Shown here: piece by piece, positions 1-10,797 of the stretch
Layout: each line of letters begins with the position of its first letter
Numbering within the stretch: the stretch's first letter is position 1
Assembly: GCA_013397075.1 (NCBI GenBank)
Contig: VWZS01010177.1
Coordinates: 1,302,117 to 1,366,116 of the forward strand
DNA: 64,000 bases
DNA from: Rhabdornis inornatus
Lineage: Eukaryota; Chordata; Aves; Passeriformes; Rhabdornithidae
Direction of reading: 5' to 3'
The notes under the pieces: model-generated
Told to the model about the DNA's origin: nothing
Database searches by the model: none
What the model saw: only the letters and a program-made list of their open reading frames with translations
Program-made: the position numbers and the translations under genes

Positions 1-475
1 GCCATCATCACTAATATCATCAACTGCAAAGTATCAGTGGACATAAACACTGAAACAAATTCTGGTATTGTTAACTGGAGCAAAGAAAATATCAGCCTTT
101 TGCTATCTATAGGAACTTGGTGAACATATACCACAAGATGGAAGCTCACTGTATTTCTCTAATTTCCAACACCAAAACCACACAGAATGTGGATTTCACT
201 GTGTATGATGGGAAAAAAAAAACAACACCAAAACATTTCAAATTAGTAGATATTTCTCACTTTATTTAGCAGATTCCTTAAAATAGAAATAAACAAAAAA
301 ATTAAAAAACTTACTGTGTTGTAAATAGTGTAAGATATCTAAGCGTAAGTGTAGCAAAAGAAAGCAAAGCCATTTGGGTCAATGTCTTAATTTCCATTTA
401 TCATTGGCAAGACTGATACTATCCCCTTCTCACTTCAAGTCTACTTTAAAGCGCTGCCAAAGACCCTCTTTGCCC
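1..475. other. AT-rich unique sequence, nothing recognised
   Basis: No repeat family, exon-like reading frame or RNA gene is recognisable here. The sequence is AT-rich with short A runs. Short open frames are at chance length. Confidence 0.5.
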
Positions 476-740
476 ATTAAGAAAAGTGAATCCAATCAAA
501 TGCAAGCAGGCCTGGTACCATCCCATTGCAGAAAAACCCCAAAACTGTGGTGGTGACACCAGCCATGGAGTCATTAATAGATGAGCTAATCTGCTTCTTT
601 ATATGTCTTTGCATGCAACTGGAAAGGAAGACGAAACAAATTTCTTGTTCTCCAGATTCCCTTACCAGCCATCCCAATGCGCTAAAATGTCTTTTGATTG
701 CCCTTGGACTACATTTTGTGACTTCATCACCACCCATGTG
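476..740. other. Unassigned GC-richer patch, open on both strands
   Basis: This patch is visibly less AT-rich than its flanks. It carries overlapping open frames of 78 codons (plus, 526-762) and 86 codons (minus, 477-737). The minus frame contains a stretch reading GVTTTVLGFFCNGMVPG, which I cannot assign to any family. It may be a fragment of an old transposon or of a processed sequence. No splice sites, polyadenylation signal or terminal repeats are visible. Not called as a gene. Confidence 0.25.
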
Positions 741-2589
741 GAAGAGCTATAGTGGAAAATAGTGTGAAGGTCAAACCATACTAGGAAGTTTCCTAGTGAT
801 ATCCTAAACCTGGGCCACAGGGGGGCATTAACCTTAGTAATTGTTTTCTATAGGAGTCAATTTGCATTTGGTAATTTATCAGCAAGATTAATCCAAGTGA
901 GAAGCTAGGCAAGGATGTCTGTATGAATATCATTGTATTCAGAGTCAGACACATAGCTTGAAGTTTTATCTTGCCTAAAGTACTGCAGAAATATCACCAT
1001 CTCTTTGTGCACTTTGGATTTATCTCACAACATCATTATTATTATTATTACAACCTACCTATTAATATATGTATTTCATCTGTTCTATCACCTTTCACTT
1101 TTAACAACTATCTAAAGCTAACAAAATTAACAGCTTAGCTACCTTAACATCTCCCCGTACTCGGTAAAAAATTTTGTCTGTGTTATCCTGGTTTTCCAGT
1201 TTGTGTTCATAGATGACCTTCAAAATTCTCTCAGGCTTTTTGATCATATCTATTAATTTATTTTCTATGTATACATAGAGTATGTTTAAAATTTGGTATT
1301 TTTTCTCTGTTTAGGGATGAGTGACCAATACAATATTTTGAAAATGAAAAGGGCAACACTGACTTCAATCTAATACAGGATGATGAATGATCACACACCA
1401 CTGTCTATTCTGTAGAAAGATGTGCAAGATAGTTTAGTAGCTACCTCATAAAGGAAGGAGAAAATGGATCCCCTTGGCTGTATGTAGCATAAAACCCCAA
1501 TAATGCATGTTAAATTGAAAATTATGGTATTTTACTGTTATCTCTGACACTTTTGTCTGTAAATGAAGTGAGTGTAAATGCAATAAAGAATGTAGATTAA
1601 ATAAATCTTACAGAGAAAAATTTTTGCTTGTTTGAATGGCTACTATGTATTGACTATGAAACAAACCACAACTATCAGCTAAAAACTACTTTTGACAAAA
1701 ATTACATCCACAGTAAGAAGCAAAAAAATCTGCAGTGAATAGAAGCTCTAAATATGAAAATAGCTTACTTATGTGGAAGAAAAAGTTACAGAGAGAGACA
1801 GGATATGGATATAAGTACCCATATTTGGTAGAGTCATATTTGAATGAATTAACTCCCATATTGTGTCTGAGACAACAAATGAAACCTGTAATCAAAAAAA
1901 GAGTGAATATAAAGAAACAGCAGCTTTATCCTTGTCACTGAGTAGAATTAATTTTGGTATTGCTCAGGAGTAACTCTTATTAATACAAAATTTGGATTTC
2001 CATCTTGCTTATTTTTTTTTCTATCTTTTACTGTTAAATACTAAATCTTGCACATGGAGCATCAACAATGCTACCAAAAGTACTTTTGAGAAGAAAAATT
2101 CCAGTGTCAAATTTCTCTTACTTACACATCACAACACAGCTTACAATGTTGTCAGTTAATTTTACTGCATAACTTCAGAAAAGGACTTAGCTTGTAGGTG
2201 AAAATCCTTAAAAATAGGTGCCTACTTAGGCACCCAAATAGATCTTTGCTTCAAAAATTCTAAGAAATTCCCACACCTTATATTCCACAACTTTTATTAG
2301 GAGCAATAATGAATTTTACATTCCCTAATAAGTACTTCTATGCTAAGGAAATTTTATTTCTAAAAAGATGCAGCTAGCACCAGATTAAACCCTGAAGCAA
2401 GAAGGTTTGTAGAGGTTTTTGTGCATTAAAAAACTGGAGATTTTGTTATATGTCAGATATTATCTGTTACAAAAATCTAGTCCTCTGAGTTCTGATAGGA
2501 TTTTGGCACCTTTAGTACCACAATAATAAATCAGAAGATGCATTTGGCAAAAGAATGAAACTTGAAGGACGAAAAGACATGTCTGTTAG
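741..2589. other. AT-rich sequence, nothing recognised
   Basis: No recognisable repeat or coding signal was found. A short ATT microsatellite lies near 1,031-1,050. Open frames around 1,686-1,941 overlap on both strands and look like chance. Confidence 0.45.
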
Positions 2590-2920
2590 AGTGCCTTTAT
2601 ACAATTCTAGAAGAATGAGAGTCAAGCAAAGAAAACTGAAAAAAACAGATTGCTAAATGATGGTGGTTGTGATCTTGTAGGCATAACTGAAACCTGGTGA
2701 GAAGATTCTTATAACTGGGATGCCAATATAGATTAGTACAATTTATATAAAAGAAGGGTGGAAAGGTATCATTATAAAGCACATAAAAAATATTTACAAT
2801 CCCAGCAAACTACAGGTTTGTAGTGATTAGTGCCAAGGTAAATGCGATGAACTGGGATACAAAGACTGGAAGGAAAAAGGAATGACAGTGCGTGATTGAT
2901 ACAGATTATAAGGTTGAGAA
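2590..2920 (+). repeat. Old CR1-type LINE fragment, endonuclease region (decayed)
   Basis: In the plus frame through about 2,670-2,765 the translation reads DLVGITETW, stop, EDSYNWDANID, stop, YNLYK. This matches the ITETWW...W...I.GY block of the apurinic-type endonuclease domain at the N-terminal part of CR1/L3 ORF2. Two in-frame stops and the missing remainder of the element show it is dead. Upstream bases around 2,590-2,640 resemble the preceding part of the same domain. No 3' end is present, so this is an internal fragment of an old subfamily. Ends are approximate. Confidence 0.7.
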
Positions 2921-5900
2921 GAAAAAGAAATCAAGGTCAGTTCAAACTAAGTTTTTGTGTGCTCAGAAACCTGACATATTTTTGATACTTAAATACACAT
3001 TTGTTGGGCAACATAGAGACTATAATACTGCATTTTTATTAAATGGAAATAAGACAAATCTTTTATCTACTTCTTTTAAAAGGAAATGAAACCTAGTATG
3101 TGCCTGTCATTCCCTTATCTGAAACTTCCTAATAAAAATTAGAATTGATGGTACCATTAATAATTCAATGGTACCATTAATTAAATGGTACCAGGTTTTA
3201 ATTAAAGTATATAAAACAGAAAGTCTGTTATGAAATAATATTCAAATCCACTGGAGTGGAATATGATACAATTAAAATATAAGAAACAGTGCATGCTTTC
3301 AGTGAAGAATTTAAGGAACAGAGTTTGGTTAATCGGATTTCGAAAATTGATTCTACTCAGTTAACTTCGTTGTTACATTTCCAGCTTTGGAAATGCATTC
3401 TGAGCATGTTGCAACAAAATGAAAGGCAAATCCCCCAAAGAACAGAAAAGCCCTCAAAAACTTTGAAGAAAGGAAATCTTGTTGATCTTGAACATTTAAC
3501 ATGTAGTTTGTATTCCTAAAATGCAATTCTTTTCATCTTCAAAATGCAGTGTCTTGGATGATGCAGAGAATGAGAAAATTTGCAGTTCCTCTCTGCTTAA
3601 ATTTATTTCTTTGCATGACCCAGCTAAAATTAATAAAAATAACTACTAAGAAAACAAACAAAAAATTGTTCATCTGCCCTTTTTTCTAGAAATGTATTTT
3701 TTTGTCTAGCGAGTTGTCTTTTTCAAGCTTTGTGGAAGACAAATGGCTTTTGGTAATTTTAAAGTTTTTCCAGCAGGAAGATGATATATCACTTAACCCT
3801 CAGTAAAAAACACTGTGCTTTGATGTATGACTAAATATTTTTCCCCATGATCATCCAGCAGCAAAAATATGTATTTTATGCTTACTATTTACTCTGTCTT
3901 TATGCAAGCTCATGTCTGCTGTCCTATTCTGAGCAATTGTCGTTATAGATTATATGGTCATAAACACTGCAACATAGCTGACATAATTTAGAAAACATGG
4001 ACAAAATTGTGCCATGGAAATAGATTCTGATTTAAACTGAAAAGCAATAAGAATTTTTTAGGAGTTTCAGTAGACATACCAAACAGTGATATTATAAATA
4101 AAAAGGTTTAAATGTAAAGCTATTAAGAAGTAAAAAATTCAGCTATGCTGATATTGTCTGGAAAACATTACAGGCAAATAAAGATGATTTTTTTAATAAA
4201 AAAAATTTAAATGGTATGTTTCAAAACTAAGCAGTGTATTAATTTTCTTATAACTTTGATCATACAATTTCACAATTTAAGCAGCCTTTGTTCTGAAAAC
4301 TATTTCAGAACTCTGATGAACAGTATTTCAATATGAGGTTTGAAAATATAGCTCAACTAAGCATGTTTATTAAGCAAGAAATTAATAGTAATCTTAGAAC
4401 ATCTAAAGAAAATCAGCTGTATTTAGCTGGTGGTAATACTTTTGTAAGAAGAACATTAAAAAAAAAAAACAGAAACACTTTAGATTATCCTCACCTTTTG
4501 AGAAAAATCACTGAGAGACTACTAACAGAAATGACAGTGAAAGATTATGGTAGCATATAGCTGCCAATCGATCTGAAAGCTCTTAAACATCTCATTTAAT
4601 CATTAAATAAAAGGTTAAAAAGCGCTTGCAATGGTTGAGTTTGGCAAGTTAAAATTTTGTCCTACTGGTTATTTTTGAGTAGTCCCTCCTTTTTTTGAAA
4701 ATCTGTGAGTCTTTTATCCATTTTTACTCGAAGTTAATATTCTGTGGGTTTATATATATATATTTATTAGCTGACTACTATCTCCCATCTTATCTACAAA
4801 CCAGTCATAAATTAAATACAAAATATAACAAATTAAATTTTATTTTTCTATGTGCTAACTGGCTATATGATGTAAGTGTGCTCTTGCATACAATTTGTCT
4901 TTTTTTTCCTATTTTCTATCAAATATTATGAATATACACTTCAAGATAGGAAAGACAAGTAATTTAAGGACTATTATATATGAAGCATTTTATTTTGTAA
5001 TGGTGAGTACAAAAATTATTTCTTTTCTCTGTAAAGACAAGTGACTTTTGAACTGAACTCAGAATCAAAAGAGGAAGCTTGGAGCACTTTACTGTACCTA
5101 TTTCAAGTCAGCTTGCCTCCTCATAACTGAAGAAACATGGATCCTCAGAAGATCCAGAGAAATACTTGTAAATAAACATTTGAAAATGTGAATTTTAATG
5201 GTATCAGGAAAAAAAATCAATAAGTCAGGCAAATACTGGATGTGGTTGATTGTGTCCTATAGTTAAATCTCACTTCCTATCCCAGCAAGACTCTTTTTCC
5301 TTTCAGGCTTTCTAAATTTTCTCAATCATTTGACAGCCACTGGAAGACGTGATCTATGCATAGATCTGATAAATTACTGAAATTTATATATCCTGGTTGA
5401 TTTCCACAGGTTTGAATTTAAAAAACACTATTTTCACTTGAATTTGTATTTTATTTAGTCAGTTTTCTATTCAAGTTACTGCTGAATAAAAAGATAAGAT
5501 GTATTTTCCTCAGTTTATGAAAATGAACCCTTCATTGTGCTGAATATCTGTGTATATTTGAGCTTGACCATAGCATATCATTAAGCCTCTTTTAATTTCT
5601 GTGAAGTTTGATTGAGTTTAATTATTAATTGAAAATGTTCATCACTAGTAGATGCTAAAAAAACCCACAACAACTTTAGAAAAGCTGCTATTCTATTGAT
5701 CTTCTTGCCTCTGGATCATTTGAGTGACAAGTAAAACTCTCCTACCCACTGAATGATAGAACCATTTCTACACACAAAATATTTTCTTAAGTATATTGCA
5801 ATAAAAGGAAAATGTCAAGTATTATTTTTCATCCACCGTATGAATTATTAAATGCTTTCTTCCTCCCTGCAAACAGATGGCAGGCAGCCATTCTGCATGG

Positions 5901-7689
5901 CAGGAGTCTTTCAAATGGCAAGTGGAAAGAGCTCTAGTAGAGAAAAATAATGCTTCATGAAAGTTTCTACTGGAAATTCTTGGCAGAAATATTAACAGGT
6001 AACTGCTGGGTGATTAAGTAAATAAGAAAAATTAAACCATTTTGTCAGAGCATTTGGGGGGAGCGTGGAAAGTGGAGTACTTTATGGGCTGTGGTAGCTA
6101 AAGGAAAAGATTAGAAGCATGGAACTGAGCCCTTATGGTCTGTAATTTTCAGATTACCTGGTACTTTCAGACTATCGTTTTATCCATTGTAGGCAAAGCC
6201 TATAGTGCCAAGCAATTTGGCTCAATACAAACAGCCCAGAAGGTTGAAATGATTGCTTCTAAGCTACTTATATACACAATTTTTACTTTAGTGGGTTTTT
6301 TTTCACACTAGATGTAGTCTAACTCATAGGACCGGACATCCCTCAAACACTTGGCCAAAGATGTTGAAAAATGCAGTCATTTATTAGAAGGTCACTTTTC
6401 TCCATTAAGATGGGCAGCACATTTTAGAGGAGAACTTGCAGTTCCATTTCCTCTAAAAGGAATTTATTTATATGCATCAAAACCTTTCCTTGAATGGAAC
6501 ATAATTAGTGGGAACAATCAGGGGATTGAATACAAAATTGGGCCAAAATATTTAGACATATCCCTGGTCTTCTTCTAAAACAATGCTGTAGTGAAACAAA
6601 GAATAGTATAAAATAATATTTAATTCTCCTTGGAGGACCCCATTTCATTCAACTCTCTTCAGAAAATTACATAGAGATATTGTACTCTTCCTCTCTTACC
6701 ATTTCTAGCTCTTCCTCTCTATCAAACCTCCTTCACTATAAAATTTCACCTGTAGAGGATAGTGATTCAATAACCAACTACAACATTCTGTCATGTTTTA
6801 TGATATCATTAGGATTCCCCATCAGAATTGATCAATTACTTAAAATTGCTAGCCATTTTTGAAGGTGATACCTCTGAAAATAAATCAGATGATTATTTAC
6901 ACTGCTGCTACATGATAGAAAATTATGTTCCATTTTCTAAGCTTTAACACACACAATATCATGCCTTTGCATGTATTATGTGAAATATTTTAGTTCATAT
7001 TTTTCTCTTAAAGAACACACTGTAATAATTCAACAAATCTGAGCTACAAATTATTCCTGAAATCGGTGAGATTTAAAAACCTGAAGTTTTTTGTGCTGCT
7101 GATTAATAAAGATGCATTAGTGAACAAAAATGTATTAAGTGGCATAAAGATAGAGTTCAATTACTTCACTTACAGACTATATGATGGTACTTGAGTCTCA
7201 TACCATGTAAGTGTAGTGATGCACACTGAGATAAGCAGTTTGGAGTAATCACACTGATCTTTTTTAAAGTGCTCCAAGTTTTCCATAAAACAGTTCAAAA
7301 AAACCCTCTGTATGCTAGTTAATTGGAGAAAATAAGCTGTGCAGCAGGTAGGAAAAAAAGAATAAGAACAAGAAGGCTCTGGAGTCAAGATTAAGATAAG
7401 CAGATCAGTTACCTGTTGCTGTAGTGAGCAAAACAGGCAATATGCAGAAACTAACGCTATTTATTGCAAATTAAAATATTTAATTGCAGCTTCCCCCACC
7501 ACAAAAGTGTCAGGGACTTGCTCTGTGCTTCTTTCAATCTATTCAAATTGACTTGCGTGATTTGAACAGTGGAAGGGAAAAAACAAAATACTAAAAAAAA
7601 CCCTAAAAATCACAACAAAAAGGAAAATGTATTTACACCTTTTACCCCCTTTTGTACCTAAAGAATAGATTTGATGAGTAACACAAAAG
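2921..7689. other. Long AT-rich interval without recognised genes
   Basis: I see no repeat family or exon. It holds a short palindromic repeat cluster (3,148-3,193), a T/A run near 4,750-4,762 and several A-rich tracts, for example 7,575-7,625. The open frames at 3,289-3,519, 4,333-4,560 and 6,351-6,578 have AT-driven composition and no recognisable domain. Confidence 0.4.
3148..3193. repeat. Three copies of a palindromic ATGGTACCAT-type unit
   Basis: The unit ATGGTACCATTAAT occurs at 3,148-3,161 and again from 3,168. A third partial copy, ATGGTACCA, lies at 3,185-3,193. The core is self-complementary and each copy is about 20 bp from the next. It may have arisen by local duplication. No function can be assigned. 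Confidence 0.8.
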
Positions 7690-8170
7690 GCTCAACTTCA
7701 CTCCAAGCAGCTGTCCTCTGCACCCTGTGGTCATCATGGACTGCACTCAGTTGATTCAGTAACTTCAGGGAGTCAATAGGTGGCACTGGGGTGGTTGGTG
7801 GGGGTTGCAGTCAGGATGCAGAGGCTTCGCTTGGCATCTCCTTCCTTCCCATTCTTTTCCCATGCTCCAACATGTGTACTTCACAGAACTCACTCCCTTT
7901 GGGGTGCTCCAGTGTGGGCTCACCCATGAGTTGCCATGCCTTTGGAAGGTATGTCTACCCTGTCATGCAGCCACCTCCTGCTCTATCTTGGTGCTCTCTT
8001 TGTTTTTTCACAAAGGCTCCACCAAATCCTCTGGGGTTGGGTCCACTGCAGACCCTACTGGAACTAGCAATATCTTTGAAAGGAAAAACCCTGACCTCTT
8101 CCCCAGGATTTTACTCCTGCTGCAGCCAGATGCAGAGGCATTTCCTTATGAATTCAGTACACTTTTCTCC
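7690..8170 (-). repeat. Possible antisense ERVL-type LTR fragment
   Basis: This GC-richer block has repeated CTCCA...GGGCTC and GCTGCA-like modules. They resemble the reverse complement of the internal modules in the avian ERVL LTRs found elsewhere in this window (for example 62,226-63,297). Neither TG...CA terminus is convincing and no target-site duplication was found. It directly abuts the CR1 fragment on its right. It could instead be an unrelated old repeat. The open frames across it (7,791-8,195 and 7,805-8,290) have no recognisable domain before they run into CR1. Confidence 0.35.
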
Positions 8171-8194
8171 CTGGAAACTTTTGACAATCAAATG

Positions 8195-9325
8195 ACTACC
8201 TTGATAGAGGAGGAAACAACACTGATTATTATCCACCTTGAATTAAGAAAGGCTTTTGACATGGTCTTCATGGAGAAGCTGTGGAAATAGTGACTGGACA
8301 AGCAGAACCTCATGGTGGATTGAAAACTAGCTGAACAGCTGTGCCCAGAGAATGGTGATCAGTAGAAAGAAGTCTAGTTGGAGACCACAAACCAAGTGGT
8401 GAATCCCGAGGGTAAATCCTGTTTTAAATCTTCATTAGAGGGTTGGATGATGGGGCAAAGTGAACCCTCAACTAGTTTGCTAAGGACACAAAACTGAGGA
8501 TGAGTGACTCATACAAAAGAGGGTCTTGTGACTGTCCAGAAGAACTTCAGCAGGCTGAAGAAATGGGCTAACAGCAATCTTACAATGTTAAACACGGGAA
8601 ACTGCAAAGTCCTGCATTTGGGAAGGATCAGCCCCATGCACTGTATAAGTTGGAGAGCAACTAGCTGAAAAAAGTAAATTTGTACTTTGAAGTCCTAATG
8701 GACAGTAGGCTGAACAAGACCAGTGTTGTGCCCTTGACATAAAGGCCGATGGTATTCTGGGATGCTTAGACAAAGTACTGGCATTAGTCAAGGGAGATGA
8801 TCCTTCCACTCTACTCAGCTTTGGTAAGGTTACAGTGGACTGCTGTGTCCAGTTCAGAGCCTCTCAATGCAAGAGGGGCATGGACATACTGCAGAATCCA
8901 TCAAAGGGACACAAAATGATTAAAGGACAGGAGCATCTCTCCTATGAAGAAAGGCTGAGACCTCTAGGGCTGTTCAGACAAGAGAAGAGAAGGCTTGTGA
9001 GGAGATCTTATCAATGTAGATAAATGCATGAAGGGAGGATGAAGTCAGCAGCTTTTGAGTAGTTCCCACTAGCAGAACAAAAGGCAATGGGCACAAACTG
9101 AAACACGCAAGTTTCCTGAGGAATATCAGGAAACTTTTCTTCTGCTGTAATAATGTCTGAGTCCTGGCACAGACAGCCCAGAGAGGTTGTGAAGTCGCCG
9201 TGCTTGGAGGTATTCCAAGACCATTTGGACATGGTCCTGGGTACTGGACTTTAAGTTCTTGAGCAGACAGTGGGACCAGATGACCTCCAGTGGTCCTTTG
9301 TAATAACAATCATTTTGTGAGTCTC
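8195..9325 (+). repeat. CR1 LINE, 3' half (RT remnant plus 3' UTR)
   Basis: About 1.1 kb follows the CR1 consensus in order. A reverse transcriptase block reads LRKAFDMVF near 8,240 (family pattern: DFSKAFDTV). Then come the region around the RT active-site block (decayed), the HLG-like segment near 8,615, the YEERL stretch near 8,945 and the 3' UTR ending with a CAGTGGTCCTTTG-type terminus near 9,300. Stops and frameshifts are frequent, so the copy is inactive. It is 5' truncated, as is usual for CR1. The terminal ATTCTATG octamers are degraded. Its left end joins the possible antisense LTR. Confidence 0.88.
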
Positions 9326-10639
9326 GGAATCTATTTTCAGGTGTGTTTTGAAGATGGAAAATTAGGCCAAGATTTATACCCAGGTTCATGGGTTAAAATT
9401 GCTTTCTGATGGCTGACATCTTATAAGACTGAACTATTTATTTCATATTTGGAATAGGAGGGGATTGTGTTAGGGATTTATTAAAACATGGCTTGAAGTG
9501 ACACAAATGAAAATTGGCATGTGATGCAGGTGATTTTTTTGAGTCCTATATAGAAAGGGAAACAGTCACTTGCTGACCTTTAGATTTTCACAATCATGTG
9601 ACAGATAGAAAAGTTAAAAGCTTTACCAATGGGAGCAAGAATTCAGGATTATCTGACTGTTTCTATTTAATTCATTTGTTGACATTTTCTCTGCTCATGT
9701 CAGCATCTCCAGATTATGTTTGAGAAAGAGGCCTTTTTTAATATAGTAGTGTATAACTGAGACAGAGCTAGAAAATGTTTTGGGGGTTTCTTTATGGGGT
9801 TCATGATCCCTGGCCACAGCAAATGACCTTGGAATCTGAAAATATCACCCAGCCATGCAAGTAATATTGGATTTGTGTCACAAGCATAAAATATTTAAAG
9901 AAAAATAATAGAATATCACAGGCAATTCCAGTGTAGTGTGCATGGACAGTTTGGCAGCTCCTAAATTTACAGCACCAAGGTTCTGTCAATGTGGGCATAA
10001 ACTAATCAAGTTGTTCTACTGCAGGTATCATAATGGCTGTACAGGGTGTTTAAAAAGGAATGTGCAACAAGGACACATTTCCCCTGAGGAAAGCCATAAA
10101 TAAGAAGCAAACAGATTTTTTGAAGAAAGAGTAAAATTCATTTACCCTGTCAAAACACTTTTACTTCTCTATATTTCATTTTTTGCATTGTGCTATATAG
10201 TCACTGTTTGTTGAATGATTTGGATGTTTTTCCCTAGAATATCCTTGCCTAATAGGCCATTAGATGTATTTATTACTCTTCAGAAGCCAAGTTGCTTCTG
10301 AAAGTCTGCATAATGTGAATTCATTCTGAGTTCTGTCTATATGAGCTTCTAGTGTCATCAGTCAGGTTCAAAATGATATGGGGTTTTTTTTTGTGCTGTT
10401 TAAATTACATAATCTTTAAACTGGGGTTTTCACAATCATGTGTTCACAAAACAAACTAACCAAGCAATAAAAAAGGTGTGGTCATGGTATAAATTATAAT
10501 TTTAAATGGTGAAACAAGGACAGTGCAAACCTAAGGTGGATAAAGAGCTCAGGTCATATGTGTTGAACCTAATTTCTGATAAGCCAAGTGCATAGTGGAC
10601 GAATAACTCAAAATAAGCAAGTTCTGAAGTACCCTTCTA
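9326..10639. other. AT-rich sequence, nothing recognised
   Basis: There are no repeat termini, no exon-like frame and no RNA gene that I can identify. Confidence 0.45.
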
Positions 10640-10797
10640 CCCCATTCCTGAACGTGTTTACAGTCTGGTTGGACTGGTTCTGAGCAACCTGTCTAAAGAA
10701 AGTTGTGCCTGTCTAGAGAAGGGAGATTGGAACTAGGTGGTCTTTAAGGTCCCTTCCAACCCAGCCACTTTAAAATTACATTATGATTCTATGATTA
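10640..10797 (+). repeat. CR1 LINE 3' tail
   Basis: The piece shows the terminal CR1 pattern: GGAACTAGGTGGTCTTTAAG, then GGTCCCTTCCAACCC, then ATTATGATTCTATGATTA octamer-like repeats ending near 10,797. The orientation is plus, because the ATTCTATG tail is at the right. Only the last ~150 bp of the element is present, and the left end is diverged. Confidence 0.85.

Noticed and set aside
7805..8290. The longest open frame in the window (161 codons), together with the overlapping 134-codon frame
   Set aside because: It runs from a repeat-like GC-rich block into CR1 RT sequence, has no single domain, and the second frame over the same bases is also open. It is a repeat artefact.
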